Below, one piece after another: positions 26,122 to 34,963 of a DNA stretch of 64,000 bases (within the stretch, counting starts at the first letter, position 1; each line of letters opens with the position of its first letter). The notes under the pieces were generated by a model. That model saw only the letters and a list, made by a program, of their open reading frames with translations. It did no database searches and was not told the origin of the DNA. The stretch lies in the NCBI GenBank assembly GCA_963847615.1, contig CAWKAN010000017.1:496001-560000 (forward strand), in the 5' to 3' direction. Both the position numbers and the translations under genes were made by a program. The DNA is from Palsa-883 sp963847615. GTDB lineage: Bacteria; Pseudomonadota; Alphaproteobacteria; Acetobacterales; Acetobacteraceae.

Positions 26122-27143
26122 GCGGCGAGATCCGGCGGGTTGGCGCGGGTGGCGGGCGGTATCCAGCGGTCCATGGCGGCAGCGAGCGGGGCAGCGGCCG
26201 GGTGGCGCAGGGCATCGTTCAGCAACGCCCAGGTGTGCGGCCCATATGCCAGATAGGCGGGGCGGTTGTCGCGCCGCGCGAGGCGGACCCATTGGGCGGC
26301 GACGCGCAGATGGCGCTGGGCGGCGCAGGCGGCGTAGGCGATGCGGAAGGCAGGCGCGTCGAGCTCGGGCCGGGCCGCCAGGTAGCGCGCGACGGCGCGG
26401 GCCTCGATTGGCGCGGGAATGACGCGGCGGGCGTCCTGCAGCAGGGAGACCAGGTCGTAGGCCGGGGGACCGATCGAGGCGCCCTGGAAGTCGAGCACGC
26501 CGACCCGCCGGATCCCGTCGCGCGCCGGCAGCCAGAGCAGGTTGTCGGCGAAGAAGTCGCGATGGACGAAGCCGCGCGGGCCGGCCGCGAGCGGGGCGAG
26601 CAGCTCGGCGAGCGCGGCCGCGAAGTCGCCGTGCGCGGCCGCGGGGGCGGGTGCGCCGAACATGGCGGGCCACCACCAGTCGAGCAGCGTGCCGAGCGCG
26701 GTGTGACGCATGGCGGCGGCGTCCCAGGCGGGCAGGTCGGCCGGCGGCGCGGCGCGATGCATCGCCACGAGGACGTCGATGGCGGCGTCGAACAATTGCG
26801 TTATCAATAGACTATGGGGCGTTTCTCCAGAATGGTCGTGGCTGTCGCCGAGCAGCACCGGATACAGCTCGTCGCCAAGGTCCTCCTCCAGCACCAAGCC
26901 GGCCGCCAGGTCCGCGGCGATGATGTCCGGCACCGACAGGCCGAGCCCCGCCAGATGCGCGGCGATGCGCAGGAACGGGCCGACATCCTCGGGCGGCGGC
27001 GCGTCCATCAGCACCGCCGGACGCGGCCCGCCGGCCAGCCGCAGATAGCGCCGGAAGCTGGCGTCCTGGGCCAAGGGCGCGGCGCGCGCGGCCGCGTAGC
27101 CGTGCCGGGCGAGAAACCCCGCGATGTCGGTCGCGCGGCTCAT
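26118..27143 (-). CDS. amgK: Phosphotransferase, AmgK-like (N-acetylmuramate/N-acetylglucosamine kinase)
   Basis: A 341-residue APH-fold kinase with the catalytic loop FVHRDFFADNLLWLPARDGI and metal site VGVLDFQGASIGPPAYDLVS. LVLEEDLGDELYP lies in the N-lobe. The gene order tsaE, kinase, nucleotidyltransferase is the alphaproteobacterial counterpart of the amgK-murU pair. It overlaps both neighbours by four bases, so the three are probably one operon. A role in aminoglycoside resistance is unlikely. Confidence 0.8.
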   Translation of the reverse strand: MSRATDIAGFLARHGYAAARAAPLAQDASFRRYLRLAGGPRPAVLMDAPPPEDVGPFLRIAAHLAGLGLSVPDIIAADLAAGLVLEEDLGDELYPVLLGDSHDHSGETPHSLLITQLFDAAIDVLVAMHRAAPPADLPAWDAAAMRHTALGTLLDWWWPAMFGAPAPAAAHGDFAAALAELLAPLAAGPRGFVHRDFFADNLLWLPARDGIRRVGVLDFQGASIGPPAYDLVSLLQDARRVIPAPIEARAVARYLAARPELDAPAFRIAYAACAAQRHLRVAAQWVRLARRDNRPAYLAYGPHTWALLNDALRHPAAAPLAAAMDRWIPPATRANPPDLAA

Positions 27144-27589
27144 GCCAGGCGGCCGATGCGGTCGGGCCAGCCGGTCAGCGTGGCGCGCCGCGCCTCGCCG
27201 GCGCCGGGCGTCAGGGTGATCGCCAGCGCATCCTGCGGCCATTCGGCGCCAAGCCGGTCGGGCCACTCGACCAGCACGATGTCGGCGCACGCCTCGTCCC
27301 AGCCCAGCTCGGCCAACCCGCCCGGTCCGCCGAGCCGCCAGAGGTCGAAGTGGTGCACCGGGCCAATGGCGGTGTCGTAGCTCTGCACCAGGGTGAAGCT
27401 GGGGCTCGGCACCTCCAGCCGCGGATCGCCGGTCGCGGCGCGCAGGAAGGCGCGGGCGAAGGCGGTCTTGCCGGCGCCCAGCGGGCCGGCGAGCAGGATC
27501 GCGTCGCCCGGCCGCGCCAGCGCCGCGACGCGGGTTGCCAGGTGTTCGGTCGCCGCCAGGTCGGGCAGGGAGATCTCGATCGCGCTCAC
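27140..27589 (-). CDS. tsaE: tRNA t6A biosynthesis ATPase TsaE
   Basis: A 149-residue P-loop ATPase of the threonylcarbamoyladenosine complex (with TsaB and TsaD). Walker A is LLAGPLGAGKTAFARAFLRA; SPSFTLVQSYDTAIGPVHHF and LWRLGGPGGLAELGWDEA are family signatures, and VLVEWPDRLGAEWP follows. The GTG start (VSAIEISLPDLAATEHLATR) is preferred because family members begin about 30 residues before Walker A. An ATG at 27639 is an alternative. It overlaps the AmgK-like gene by four bases. Confidence 0.9.
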   Translation of the reverse strand: MSAIEISLPDLAATEHLATRVAALARPGDAILLAGPLGAGKTAFARAFLRAATGDPRLEVPSPSFTLVQSYDTAIGPVHHFDLWRLGGPGGLAELGWDEACADIVLVEWPDRLGAEWPQDALAITLTPGAGEARRATLTGWPDRIGRLA

Positions 27590-27690
27590 AGCGGAAAGTC
27601 TGCCAGCCCGGCGGAGTCCCCGACAACCGCTGGGCATGCCAGCACAGGCAATCGGGTGAACGCAGGAAGGCTGGGGCTCCGCCCTTTTCA

Positions 27691-29252
27691 ACCGGGCACA
27701 TAGGTTACACTTTAGACCGGGCACATGGGTTACAGTTTTCCTGATTTGTTCCCATCCCATCCGAGCCTCTCCCCCTCGGCCAGCCCGTGCACCGCCTGCC
27801 GCCGTTTCCTGGTTCGGTTAAAGCGCCGTTTCCCCGTCCCGGCCTGATCATCGCAAGGACGCCGGACGGTGCGGCTGTCAAGGATTGGCCGCAGGCCAAC
27901 CGCAGAGCGGCGCGTAGCGTCCTTGATAGCCGCACCGCCCGGCGTCATCCTCGCTCAGCCGGCGTCGGTCACGCCTCAAGCAGGCGGCTGGTTCAACCCA
28001 CCTGCCTCACCCGCCGTCCGCGCCAGCCCAGAGCGGCGGATGTCGCCCGCCGCGTCCCCCAACGTCGCCAGATCGAAGCCGCGGAAGCGGATCGTCCAAT
28101 CGCCATCATCCCGCTGGGCCAGGGCCACGATCTGCCCTCGCAACGCCTCGCTGAGGTAAAGCCCGCCGTCCCGCCACCGGATATAGCCACTCCGATTGAC
28201 CCGGCAGACGTGGTGATCGGCCGGATACTCCCAGGGCCGGATCCGCTCGGGAAACACCCGCGGCGAGGCGGTATAGACCGAGGCCGGGCAGCATTGCCCC
28301 AGCGCCTCATGCGGGCGGATGGTGTTGAAGTCCTGCCGCCAGGCATCGAAGCGTGCCTGCTGCTTGGCCAGCGTGGCGGCGGGCGGGCGGGCGGTGTCCT
28401 CGCCCAGGGTGCGGTGCATGCGCTCGTGCCGGCCGTTCTGGTCGGGACGACCGGGGGCGATCCGGTCGGGCCAGATGTCCAAGCTCAGCAGCCAGACCGA
28501 GAGCACGGACAGCCCGCCGAGGCCCAGCCGGTGCGCGAACGGGCTGCCGTTGTCGGTGCGTAAGGCGAGCGGCATTCCGTGGGTCTGGAACAGTCGGATC
28601 AGGATCGGTTGGATCACCTCGGCGGTGATCCGCGCCACCGCCTCGCAGGCCAATAGGTAGCGTGAGCAACCGTCGGTGACGGTGAACGGTTCGCAGCGCA
28701 CCCCGTCGGCGGTGCGGAACCAGCCCTTGAAGTCGGCCGCCCAGCTGTCATTCGGCGCCGTGGGCGCGATCTGTGGGCACCGCGCCGCAGGCTCGCGCGC
28801 CATGCGGGTCCGGGGGTGCGACACGCCCTCCCGGCGCAGCAGGTCCCCTGCCGTGCTGGCCGCCGGCCAGACGCGGTCAGGCTGGTCCAGCGCCAGGCGG
28901 ACCAGCAACTTGCGCGGGCCCCAGGTCGGGTGCCGCTCGCGCAGCTCGAGGATCGCGCAGGCTGTCGCCGGGTCGATCGACAGCGGCTGAGAGTGGCGGG
29001 CGCGGCTGCGGTTGACCAGCGCCGCGGCGCCGCCGTCCGCGTAACGCTGCAGCCATTTGTGGCCGGTCTTGCGGCTGATCCCGTAGCGCGCGCAAAGCGC
29101 GCTGAGCGGTTCGCTGCCGCATAGGTGCGCGGCGATGAAACACAGGCGGTCGTCCATAACGGTTCTCTCGGTCCAGGGCATAGGGGGCCTCCAGACCAGC
29201 ATTTGGGGTGTAACCCATGTGCCCGGTCTAAAGTGTAACCTATGTGCCCGGT
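27691..29252 (-). mobile_element. IS481-family insertion sequence with doubled termini
   Basis: The 44-bp inverted repeats at 27691-27734 and 29209-29252 match exactly. Each end contains two direct copies of ACCGGGCACATRGGTTACA spaced 25 bp apart. The element encodes one transposase and is inserted inside palindrome P5. Confidence 0.9.
27976..29181 (-). CDS. IS481-family transposase
   Basis: A 401-residue DDE transposase. The N-terminal HTH (LSALCARYGISRKTGHKWLQ) is followed by the integrase core with acidic residues in SWAADFKGWFRTADG, LALRTDNGSPFAHR and GRHERMHRTLGEDT. The C-terminal part has RPHEALGQCCPASVY and IRWRDGGLYLSEALRGQ, typical of the IS481 type. The ATG at 29181 (MPWTERTVMDDR) has a GGAGG stretch upstream. 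The ORF is intact. Confidence 0.93.
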   Translation of the reverse strand: MPWTERTVMDDRLCFIAAHLCGSEPLSALCARYGISRKTGHKWLQRYADGGAAALVNRSRARHSQPLSIDPATACAILELRERHPTWGPRKLLVRLALDQPDRVWPAASTAGDLLRREGVSHPRTRMAREPAARCPQIAPTAPNDSWAADFKGWFRTADGVRCEPFTVTDGCSRYLLACEAVARITAEVIQPILIRLFQTHGMPLALRTDNGSPFAHRLGLGGLSVLSVWLLSLDIWPDRIAPGRPDQNGRHERMHRTLGEDTARPPAATLAKQQARFDAWRQDFNTIRPHEALGQCCPASVYTASPRVFPERIRPWEYPADHHVCRVNRSGYIRWRDGGLYLSEALRGQIVALAQRDDGDWTIRFRGFDLATLGDAAGDIRRSGLARTAGEAGGLNQPPA

Positions 29253-29394
29253 CTGTACCCCCCAGACCCCACCAAGGGGCGCTGCCCCTTGGAACCCCGC
29301 CAAGGGCGGAGCCCCGGCCTTCCTGCGTTCACCTGCCCTGCGTGCCAGCAGTTGGGCACTTGATCCCGCCGCGCCCGGCCGCTACGGGCCGCGG

Positions 29395-30408
29395 ATGGCA
29401 GAGACGATCGAGACCGACGTGGCGATCATCGGCGCCGGCCCGGTGGGGTTGTTCGCCGTGTTCGAGCTGGGGATGCTGAAGCTGTCCAGCGTGCTGATCG
29501 ACGCGCTGGGCGAGGTCGGCGGGCAATGCGCCGCGCTGTACCCGGAGAAGCCGATCTACGACATCCCCGCCCACCCGGCGATCGAGGCGTCGGAGCTGAT
29601 CGCGCAGCTGGAACGGCAGATCGCGCCGTTCCACGCCCCGCGGCTGCTGGGCCGGCTGGTGACGGGACTGGCGGGGACGGCCGGCGCGTTCGTGCTGAGC
29701 ACCGACGCCGGGGACACGGTGCGGGCCAAGGCGGTGGTGGTGGCGGCCGGGGTCGGGGCGTTCGGGCCCAACCGCCCGCCGTTGGCAGGGCTGGCCGCCT
29801 ACGAGGCCAGCGGCGCGGTGCAATACTACGTCCGCCGGCGCGAGGCGCTGCGCGGCCAGCGCGTGGTGATCGCCGGCGGCGGCGATTCGGCGGTGGACTG
29901 GGCGCTGGCGCTGAAAGACATCGCCCGGGTCGCGGTGGTGCACCGGCGGGCCAAGTTCCGCGCCGCGCCGGAAAGTGCGGCGCAGCTCGACGCCGCCGCG
30001 GCGCGCGGCGAGATCGAGATGATCGTTCCGTACCAATTGCACTTCCTGCACGGCGAGGCGGGCCGGCTGCACGCGGTCGAGGTCGCCACCCTGCAAGGCG
30101 AGACGCGCCGCCTGCCGGCCGACGTGCTGCTGGCGTTCTTCGGCCTGGCGATGGACCTGGGGCCGATCGCCGCCTGGGGCCTGGCGCTGGAGCGCCACCA
30201 CGTGACGGTCGATCCGGCGACCTGCCAGACCAGCCTGCCCGGGGTGTTCGCGATCGGCGACGTGGCCACCTATCCGGGCAAGCTGAAGCTGATCCTGCAG
30301 GGGTTCAGCGAGGCCGCGGTGGCGGCGCACGCCGCCTTCGCCGTGGTGCATCCCGGCCAGGCGCTGCACTTCGAGTATTCGACGACGCAGGGCGTGCCGG
30401 CCGGCTGA
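29395..30408 (+). CDS. Ferredoxin/flavodoxin--NADP reductase, thioredoxin-reductase type
   Basis: A 337-residue flavoprotein of the TrxR-like FNR group (YumC type). The FAD dinucleotide motif is VAIIGAGPVGLFAVFELGML, the NADPH motif VVIAGGGDSAVDWALALKD, and the second FAD contact FAIGDVATYPGKLKLILQGF. The redox CxxC of thioredoxin reductase is absent, which supports reduction of ferredoxin rather than thioredoxin. ATG 29395 is chosen six residues before the flavin motif. Confidence 0.92.
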   Translation: MAETIETDVAIIGAGPVGLFAVFELGMLKLSSVLIDALGEVGGQCAALYPEKPIYDIPAHPAIEASELIAQLERQIAPFHAPRLLGRLVTGLAGTAGAFVLSTDAGDTVRAKAVVVAAGVGAFGPNRPPLAGLAAYEASGAVQYYVRRREALRGQRVVIAGGGDSAVDWALALKDIARVAVVHRRAKFRAAPESAAQLDAAAARGEIEMIVPYQLHFLHGEAGRLHAVEVATLQGETRRLPADVLLAFFGLAMDLGPIAAWGLALERHHVTVDPATCQTSLPGVFAIGDVATYPGKLKLILQGFSEAAVAAHAAFAVVHPGQALHFEYSTTQGVPAG

Positions 30409-30574
30409 GGGTCTCGCCAGCGGCGAGCCGATCGTACCCGCCAGACGCGGCGGCGGGACACCAGCGATGGGCACGGGCTTCCCTCCGGCGACCCTGCGTG
30501 ACACGCGAGGGGCCGATCCCTACATTCCGTGCGGACCTGATCGCCGGCAACTGTCATTCGAGGCGAGGCGCCCG

Positions 30575-31049
30575 ATGAGTGATCTCTATGAGGCCGACAT
30601 TCTGGCATGGTCGGAGCACCAGGCTGCGCTGCTGCGCCGTCTCGCGACGGGAGAGCGCGTCAATCATCAGATCGATTGGGCGAACGTGGTCGAGGAGATC
30701 GAGAGCGTGGGCCGATCGGAGCGCATGGCGCTGGCAAGCCGGGTTCGGGTGATCCTGGAACATCTGGCCAAGCTACAGGTTTCGCCGGCGACCGCGCCAC
30801 GTGCAGGCTGGCGGGAAAGTATCCGCCAGGCGCGCGCCGCGGTTGCCGAACTGCTGGAGGCCAGCCCCAGCCTGCGGCAAACGCTGCCTGAGGTCGTCGC
30901 GCGGGAGATGCCACGGGCCAAGGTCACTGGTGGCGGCTTCACTCGCCGATCAGGCGGAAGCGCCGCGGGTTCCCTTGGACAGCCTGCACCACAAGGTTGC
31001 AGACGTTACCGGCACCTTCTTCCCGGCCGATCCCACTCCGCCGGGGTGA
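30575..31049 (+). pseudogene. DUF29 family protein, frameshifted
   Basis: MSDLYEADILAWSEHQAALL, then RRLATGERVNHQIDWANVVE and EIESVGRSERMALASRVRVI are the DUF29 signature. The family C-terminus LVAASLADQAEAPRVPLDSL is found in the next frame after REMPRAK, so one base is missing or extra near 30915-30925. Restored, the protein would be about 157 residues, normal for DUF29, whose function is unknown. It stands alone downstream of the reductase. Confidence 0.82.
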
Positions 31050-31160
31050 GCGCCCAGCGCGTTCAGGCAAGCCGCATGCGCATCAACGCCCCGCGGACGC
31101 GGTCGGCCAGGCCTGACCGGTGCGGTCGCGTGCGGCGTCGTCATGTTGGCAATTCGACGC

Positions 31161-31481
31161 CTACCGGCGCTGGTCCAGCGGAACGATGTTGGACCCGAGG
31201 AGTTTCGTCTCCCGGCTCGGCGCCGCCTTGCGCAGCATGCCGGGCGACACGTTCCACTGCCGCCCTTCGTCGGTGATGACGGTCACCGTCTTCCGGTTGT
31301 AGCGGGTCAGCATCCCCTCGACCTGGCCCTGGCCCGGCGGTTGAAACGCCACGCGGTCGCCGATCCGGAACGCCAGCATCTCCTCGTGCGACCGCATCGC
31401 ATGCAGCAGGCGCAGGCGCGCGACGATACGGTGGTTCAGGTCGATGAGGTCGGCTTCGCTCAGTGTGTCGATGTCGATCAT
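31161..31481 (-). CDS. Hypothetical protein (106 aa)
   Basis: MIDIDTLSEADLIDLNHRIV is followed by a helix RLRLLHAMRSHEEML and a beta-rich part FRIGDRVAFQPPGQGQVEGM, LTRYNRKTVTVITDEGRQWN reminiscent of a small KOW/SH3-like barrel. The function is not recognised. Its ATG overlaps the stop of an upstream small frame by four bases (ATGA), suggesting a two-gene transcript. Confidence 0.65.
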   Translation of the reverse strand: MIDIDTLSEADLIDLNHRIVARLRLLHAMRSHEEMLAFRIGDRVAFQPPGQGQVEGMLTRYNRKTVTVITDEGRQWNVSPGMLRKAAPSRETKLLGSNIVPLDQRR

Positions 31482-31675
31482 CTTCGCATCCCATTGCCGG
31501 CCGACCGCCGATGCCAGGCCGCAATCAGCAGCTTTCGCCCGCGCTCATCATAGGCCAGCACGCGGGTCCGAGTCGCTGCCACCTGCCGCGCCGACCGGCG
31601 TCCGAGCGATCGTATCCGGCGCAACCGGCCGCCGGCGCCGCCGACGCGAAATTCCGCCGCGGCCGCTTGCGTCAT
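31478..31675 (-). CDS. Small arginine-rich hypothetical protein (65 aa)
   Basis: The frame starting MTQAAAAEFRVGG ends in TRTRVLAYDERGRKLLIAAW and HRRSAGNGMRR. The only support is its four-base overlap with the downstream 106-residue gene and the protein-like C-terminal half. No family was recognised, and the start is uncertain (another ATG lies at 31702). Confidence 0.35.
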   Translation of the reverse strand: MTQAAAAEFRVGGAGGRLRRIRSLGRRSARQVAATRTRVLAYDERGRKLLIAAWHRRSAGNGMRR

Positions 31676-31754
31676 GGCGCACGAACAAGGCGACCCAGCC
31701 ACGACAGCGCGGCCGGACGTCGGGACGGATCGTGCCGATGCCGCGTCGCGCGCG

Positions 31755-32636
31755 TCAGGCCGCCTGCGCCACGGTCAGGCCATCGCCGGCAATGGTGGTG
31801 CGGCGCATGTCGCGCACCTGGGTGTCGTCGAACCGCGTCGCGCGGTGCAGCACCTGGCGGTTGTCCCACATCACCAGATCCCACTGCCGCCATTGGTGCG
31901 AATAGGTGAACCGGCGCTGGGTCGCGTGCTCGGTCAGGTCGCGGATGAAGGCGCGCGCCTCCGGCATCGGCCAGCCGACGATGGTGCCGATATGCGATGA
32001 CAGGTACAGCGATTTCCGCCCGGTCACCGGATGCGTGCGCACCAGGCGCTGGCGCACCGGGCGCATCATCGCGCGCTCTTCGTCGGTCAGCCCGGTGAAG
32101 CCGAGCGTGCCGCGCGAGTAGATCAGCGAATGCTCGCAGACCAGGTCTTCGACCTCGGCCTTGGTTGCATCATCCAGTGCATCGTAGGCGGCGCGCATGT
32201 CGGCGAACTCGGTGTTGCCGCCCGCGTCGACCACGATGCGGCCCGACAACAGCGAATACTTGGCCGGCACCGCGCGAAACGAACTGTCGGAGTGCCACAG
32301 CCGGTTGCCGAGGTTGAACATGCGCTTGCGGTCATCGCGCGCCAGCGGCTTGTGGTCCTTGTCGAGATTGGACACGTCGGCCATGTACGGATCGAGCCGG
32401 CGGTCCTGCGCCTTGGTGATGTTGCCGCCGGCGGTGTGCTCCAGATCGCCGAAATTGCGGCTGAACGCCTGCTGCTGCTGGTCGGTCAACCGCTGGTCGT
32501 GCAACACCAGCACGGCGTAACGATCCATCCCCGCCTCGATCGCCGCGACCTGGTCCCTGGCGAGCGGTTGGGTGATGTCGATACCGGAGACCTTGCCGGC
32601 GAAAACCGGGGTGATCTGGCGGATCGCGATGCTCAT
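31755..32636 (-). CDS. TauD/TfdA family dioxygenase, paralogue 1
   Basis: A 293-residue Fe(II)/2-oxoglutarate dioxygenase. The Fe-binding HxD is in NRLWHSDSSFR, the distal His in NRQVLHRATRFDD, and the 2OG-binding Arg in VRDMRRTTIAGDG. DIWFADxx-type blocks are conserved (NTEFADMRAAYDALDDATKA). It resembles TfdA-type aryloxyacetate/alpha-ketoglutarate dioxygenases as much as taurine dioxygenase, and the substrate cannot be read from the sequence. It is the last of three tandem paralogues on this strand, 20 bases after paralogue 2. Confidence 0.92.
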   Translation of the reverse strand: MSIAIRQITPVFAGKVSGIDITQPLARDQVAAIEAGMDRYAVLVLHDQRLTDQQQQAFSRNFGDLEHTAGGNITKAQDRRLDPYMADVSNLDKDHKPLARDDRKRMFNLGNRLWHSDSSFRAVPAKYSLLSGRIVVDAGGNTEFADMRAAYDALDDATKAEVEDLVCEHSLIYSRGTLGFTGLTDEERAMMRPVRQRLVRTHPVTGRKSLYLSSHIGTIVGWPMPEARAFIRDLTEHATQRRFTYSHQWRQWDLVMWDNRQVLHRATRFDDTQVRDMRRTTIAGDGLTVAQAA

Positions 32637-32656
32637 AGGCTGGCCACTCCCTCTGG

Positions 32657-33559
32657 CTATTCGGCGGCGGCCGGCACGGGCACCTGCTCGGCGTCCATGA
32701 AGGTGCCACGGATCGTCGTGCGGCGCATGTCGCGCACCTGGTTCATGTCGTCGTAGCGCCGGGCGCGGTGCATCGTGGTGCGGTTGTCCCACATCACCAG
32801 GTCGTTCACCCGCCAGACATGCGCATGGACGAACCGCGGCTGCGTCGCGTGCTCGATCAGGTCGCGGATGAAGGCGCGCGCCTCCGGTACCGGCCAGCCG
32901 ACGATGCCGCCGATATGCGAGGCGAGATACAGCGACTTTCGTCCCGTCACCGGATGCGTGCTGACCAGGCGATGGCGCACCGGCGCGATCCTGGCGCGAT
33001 GCGCCTCGGCGAAGTCGGCAAACCCCAGCTCGGCGCGCGAGAAGGCGATCGAGTGTTCGCAGATCAGGTCTTCGATTTCGCGCTTCGTTGCGGCATCCAG
33101 CGCGTCATAGGCGGCGCGCATGTCGGCGAACTCGGTGTTGCCGCCGGCCGACGGGATGATGCGCGCCGACAGCAGCGAATAGATCGCCCCGGTGGCGCGG
33201 AACGACGCGTCGGTGTGCCACAGCCGGTTGCCGAGCGCATACAGGCGCCTGGCATCGTCGCGCGCGCGCACTTGGTTGCGATGGTCAAGGTTGGAGATGT
33301 CGCCAAGCTCGTTTGTCAGGCGGCGCTCTTCGGGCCTGGTCATCTCGCCCGCCAGCGTCACCTCCAACTCGCCGAAGTTGCGGCTGAACGCCATCTGCTG
33401 GGCGTCGGTCAGCGGCTGGTCGTGGAACACCAGCACGGCGCAACGATCCATGCCGGCCTCGATCGCCGCCACCTCGTCGCGCGACAGCGGGCGGGCGATG
33501 TCGATGCCGGACACCTCGCCCACGAAGCCGGACGGCATCGGATGGATCGCAACGCTCAT
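32657..33559 (-). CDS. TauD/TfdA family dioxygenase, paralogue 2
   Basis: A 300-residue homologue of its two neighbours, with HxD in NRLWHTDASFRATGAIYS, distal His in NRTTMHRARRYDDMNQ and the 2OG Arg in VRDMRRTTIRGTF. SLYLASHIGGIVGWPVPEAR is nearly identical to the same block in the others. It lacks the Asp in the DKD(H/N) segment (NLDHRNQVRARDD), so substrate contacts may differ. Spacing to the neighbours is about 20-25 bases, consistent with one transcript. Confidence 0.92.
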   Translation of the reverse strand: MSVAIHPMPSGFVGEVSGIDIARPLSRDEVAAIEAGMDRCAVLVFHDQPLTDAQQMAFSRNFGELEVTLAGEMTRPEERRLTNELGDISNLDHRNQVRARDDARRLYALGNRLWHTDASFRATGAIYSLLSARIIPSAGGNTEFADMRAAYDALDAATKREIEDLICEHSIAFSRAELGFADFAEAHRARIAPVRHRLVSTHPVTGRKSLYLASHIGGIVGWPVPEARAFIRDLIEHATQPRFVHAHVWRVNDLVMWDNRTTMHRARRYDDMNQVRDMRRTTIRGTFMDAEQVPVPAAAE

Positions 33560-33584
33560 CGCCCCCCTCCCCTCATTCCGCGGC

Positions 33585-34592
33585 CTAGACCCGAGCCGCT
33601 TGCCCCAAGATCGCCGGCGCCCCGATCGCCGGCACCCCGATCGCCTGCGTCCCAGTCGCCAGCGTCCCAGTCGCCTGCGCGGCTATCGCGGGCGTGCCAC
33701 TCACGCCTGCGTCGGCCACCTGTTCCGAGATCGGCACGGTGCCGGCAACGGTGGTGCGGCGCATGTCGCGCACCTGCGCACTGTCATAGCGCCGCGCCCG
33801 ATGCAGCGTCGTGCCGTTGTCCCACATCACCAGATCGAAATTCCGCCAACGATGCGTATAGACAAAGCGGCGCTGCGTCGCGTGCTCGGTCAGCTCGCGG
33901 ATGAAGGCCCGCGCCTCCGGCACCGGCCAACCGATGATCGTGCCGATATGCGAGGCCAGGTAAAGCGACTTCCGCAAACTGCCCGGCTGCAGCCGCACCA
34001 GCGCCTGGCGCACCGGGCGCATCGTTGCGCGCTCGGCCGCGGTCAGCTCGCCGAACCCCAGCATCTCCCGCGAGTAGATCAGCGAGTGCTCGCACACCAG
34101 CTTGTCGATCTCCGCCTTGGCGGCATCGTCCAGCGCATCATAGGCGGCGCGCATGTCGGCGAACTCGGTCTCGCCGCCGCTGGTCGCCACGACGCGCCCC
34201 GACAGAATCGAGTACTTCGCCGGCACCGGCTTGAACGAACTGTCGGAGTGCCACAGCATATTGCCCAGGCTGTACAGCCGGCGCCGGTTGTCGCGCGCCA
34301 GGATCCGGTTGTCCTTGTCGAGATTCGAAACGTCGGCAAACGCCGGATGCAGCCGCTGCTCGCCGGGCTTGGAAATGCCGGTGCCGTTGGTCACCTCCAG
34401 CTCACCGAACAACCGGCTGAACGCAAGCTGCTGCTCATCGGTCAGGCGCTGGTCGCGCAACACCAGAACGCCAAAACGGTCCAGCCCGGCCTCGATCGCC
34501 GCCACCACCTCGGGCGTCAGTGGCCGCGTGGCGTCAATGCCGGCAACTTCGCCGATGAAGATCGGGTGCAGTGGCGTGATGTCGATGCTCAT
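33585..34592 (-). CDS. TauD/TfdA family dioxygenase, paralogue 3 (repeat-extended C-terminus)
   Basis: A 335-residue dioxygenase, first of the tandem set. HxD is in NMLWHSDSSFKPVPAKYS, distal His in NGTTLHRARRYDS, 2OG Arg in VRDMRRTTVAGTV. The last 35-40 residues are five-residue repeats (AIGVPAIGAPAI-like) encoded by a 15-bp tandem array at 33597-33690, absent from the two paralogues. Palindrome P1 lies directly upstream. No ssuABC/tauABC transporter is adjacent, which argues against a dedicated sulfonate operon. Confidence 0.92.
   Translation of the reverse strand: MSIDITPLHPIFIGEVAGIDATRPLTPEVVAAIEAGLDRFGVLVLRDQRLTDEQQLAFSRLFGELEVTNGTGISKPGEQRLHPAFADVSNLDKDNRILARDNRRRLYSLGNMLWHSDSSFKPVPAKYSILSGRVVATSGGETEFADMRAAYDALDDAAKAEIDKLVCEHSLIYSREMLGFGELTAAERATMRPVRQALVRLQPGSLRKSLYLASHIGTIIGWPVPEARAFIRELTEHATQRRFVYTHRWRNFDLVMWDNGTTLHRARRYDSAQVRDMRRTTVAGTVPISEQVADAGVSGTPAIAAQATGTLATGTQAIGVPAIGAPAILGQAARV
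33597..33690. repeat. 15-bp tandem repeat at the 3' end of dioxygenase paralogue 3
   Basis: Units such as GATCGCCGGCGCCCC, GATCGCCGGCACCCC and AGTCGCCAGCGTCCC repeat about six times in frame. Confidence 0.85.
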
Positions 34593-34647
34593 GCAGCGCT
34601 CCGTCCCGCACCGGTACCAGCGCCTGCCGTCGCGTATGGCCAGCCCG

Positions 34648-34963
34648 GCGCGGTGAGAGAAGCAAGGCTGGGGCTTCGCCCCAGACCCCACCAGGGGGCT
34701 TTGCCCCCTGGACCCCCACCAAGGGCGGAGCCCTTGGAACCCTTCACTGGGAGTGTGGGGAGGGGAAGGGGGCGGGTGGGCGAGGCGAAGGGGCGCCGTC
34801 CGGCGTGCCGGACGGCGCCCCTTCGCCTCGCCCACCCGCCCCCTTCCCCTCCCCACACTCCCAGTCATGAGTCCAGAGGCCGCTGCCTCTGGTGGGGGTC
34901 CAGGGGGCAAAGCCCCCTGGTGGGGTCTGGGGCGAAGCCCCGGCCTTGCCTCCCTCACCCCGC
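34648..34963 (+). repeat. Nested palindrome P1 (316 bp)
   Basis: The core at 34771-34840 is a perfect inverted repeat with 34-bp arms around GT, unique to this copy. Conserved arms follow: purine-rich GGGAGTGTGGGGAGGGGAAG, then hairpin beads. The left arm carries bead A, CCAAGGGCGGAGCCCTTGG; the right arm carries bead B, CCAGAGGCCGCTGCCTCTGG. Both have CCAGGGGG..CCCCCTGG and GGGGCTTCGCCCC beads. The outer stem GGTGAGAGAAGCAAGGC pairs with the right flank and runs into the 3' end of otsA. Confidence 0.9.

Larger units (their letters stand above)
27655..29333. repeat. Nested palindrome P5, interrupted by an IS481 element
   Basis: The outer stem GGTGAACGCAGGAAGGC (left) is perfectly inverted near 29316-29333. 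Right-arm beads are CCAAGGGGCGCTGCCCCTTG(G) and a CCAAGGGCGGAGCCCC-like remnant. There is no central core. The insertion sequence lies between the arms. The locus is the divergent region between tsaE and the ferredoxin-NADP reductase gene. Confidence 0.75.

Noticed and set aside
26118..27143. Aminoglycoside resistance phosphotransferase
   Set aside because: The fold fits, but the tsaE-kinase-nucleotidyltransferase order indicates the AmgK sugar-kinase group of cell-wall recycling.
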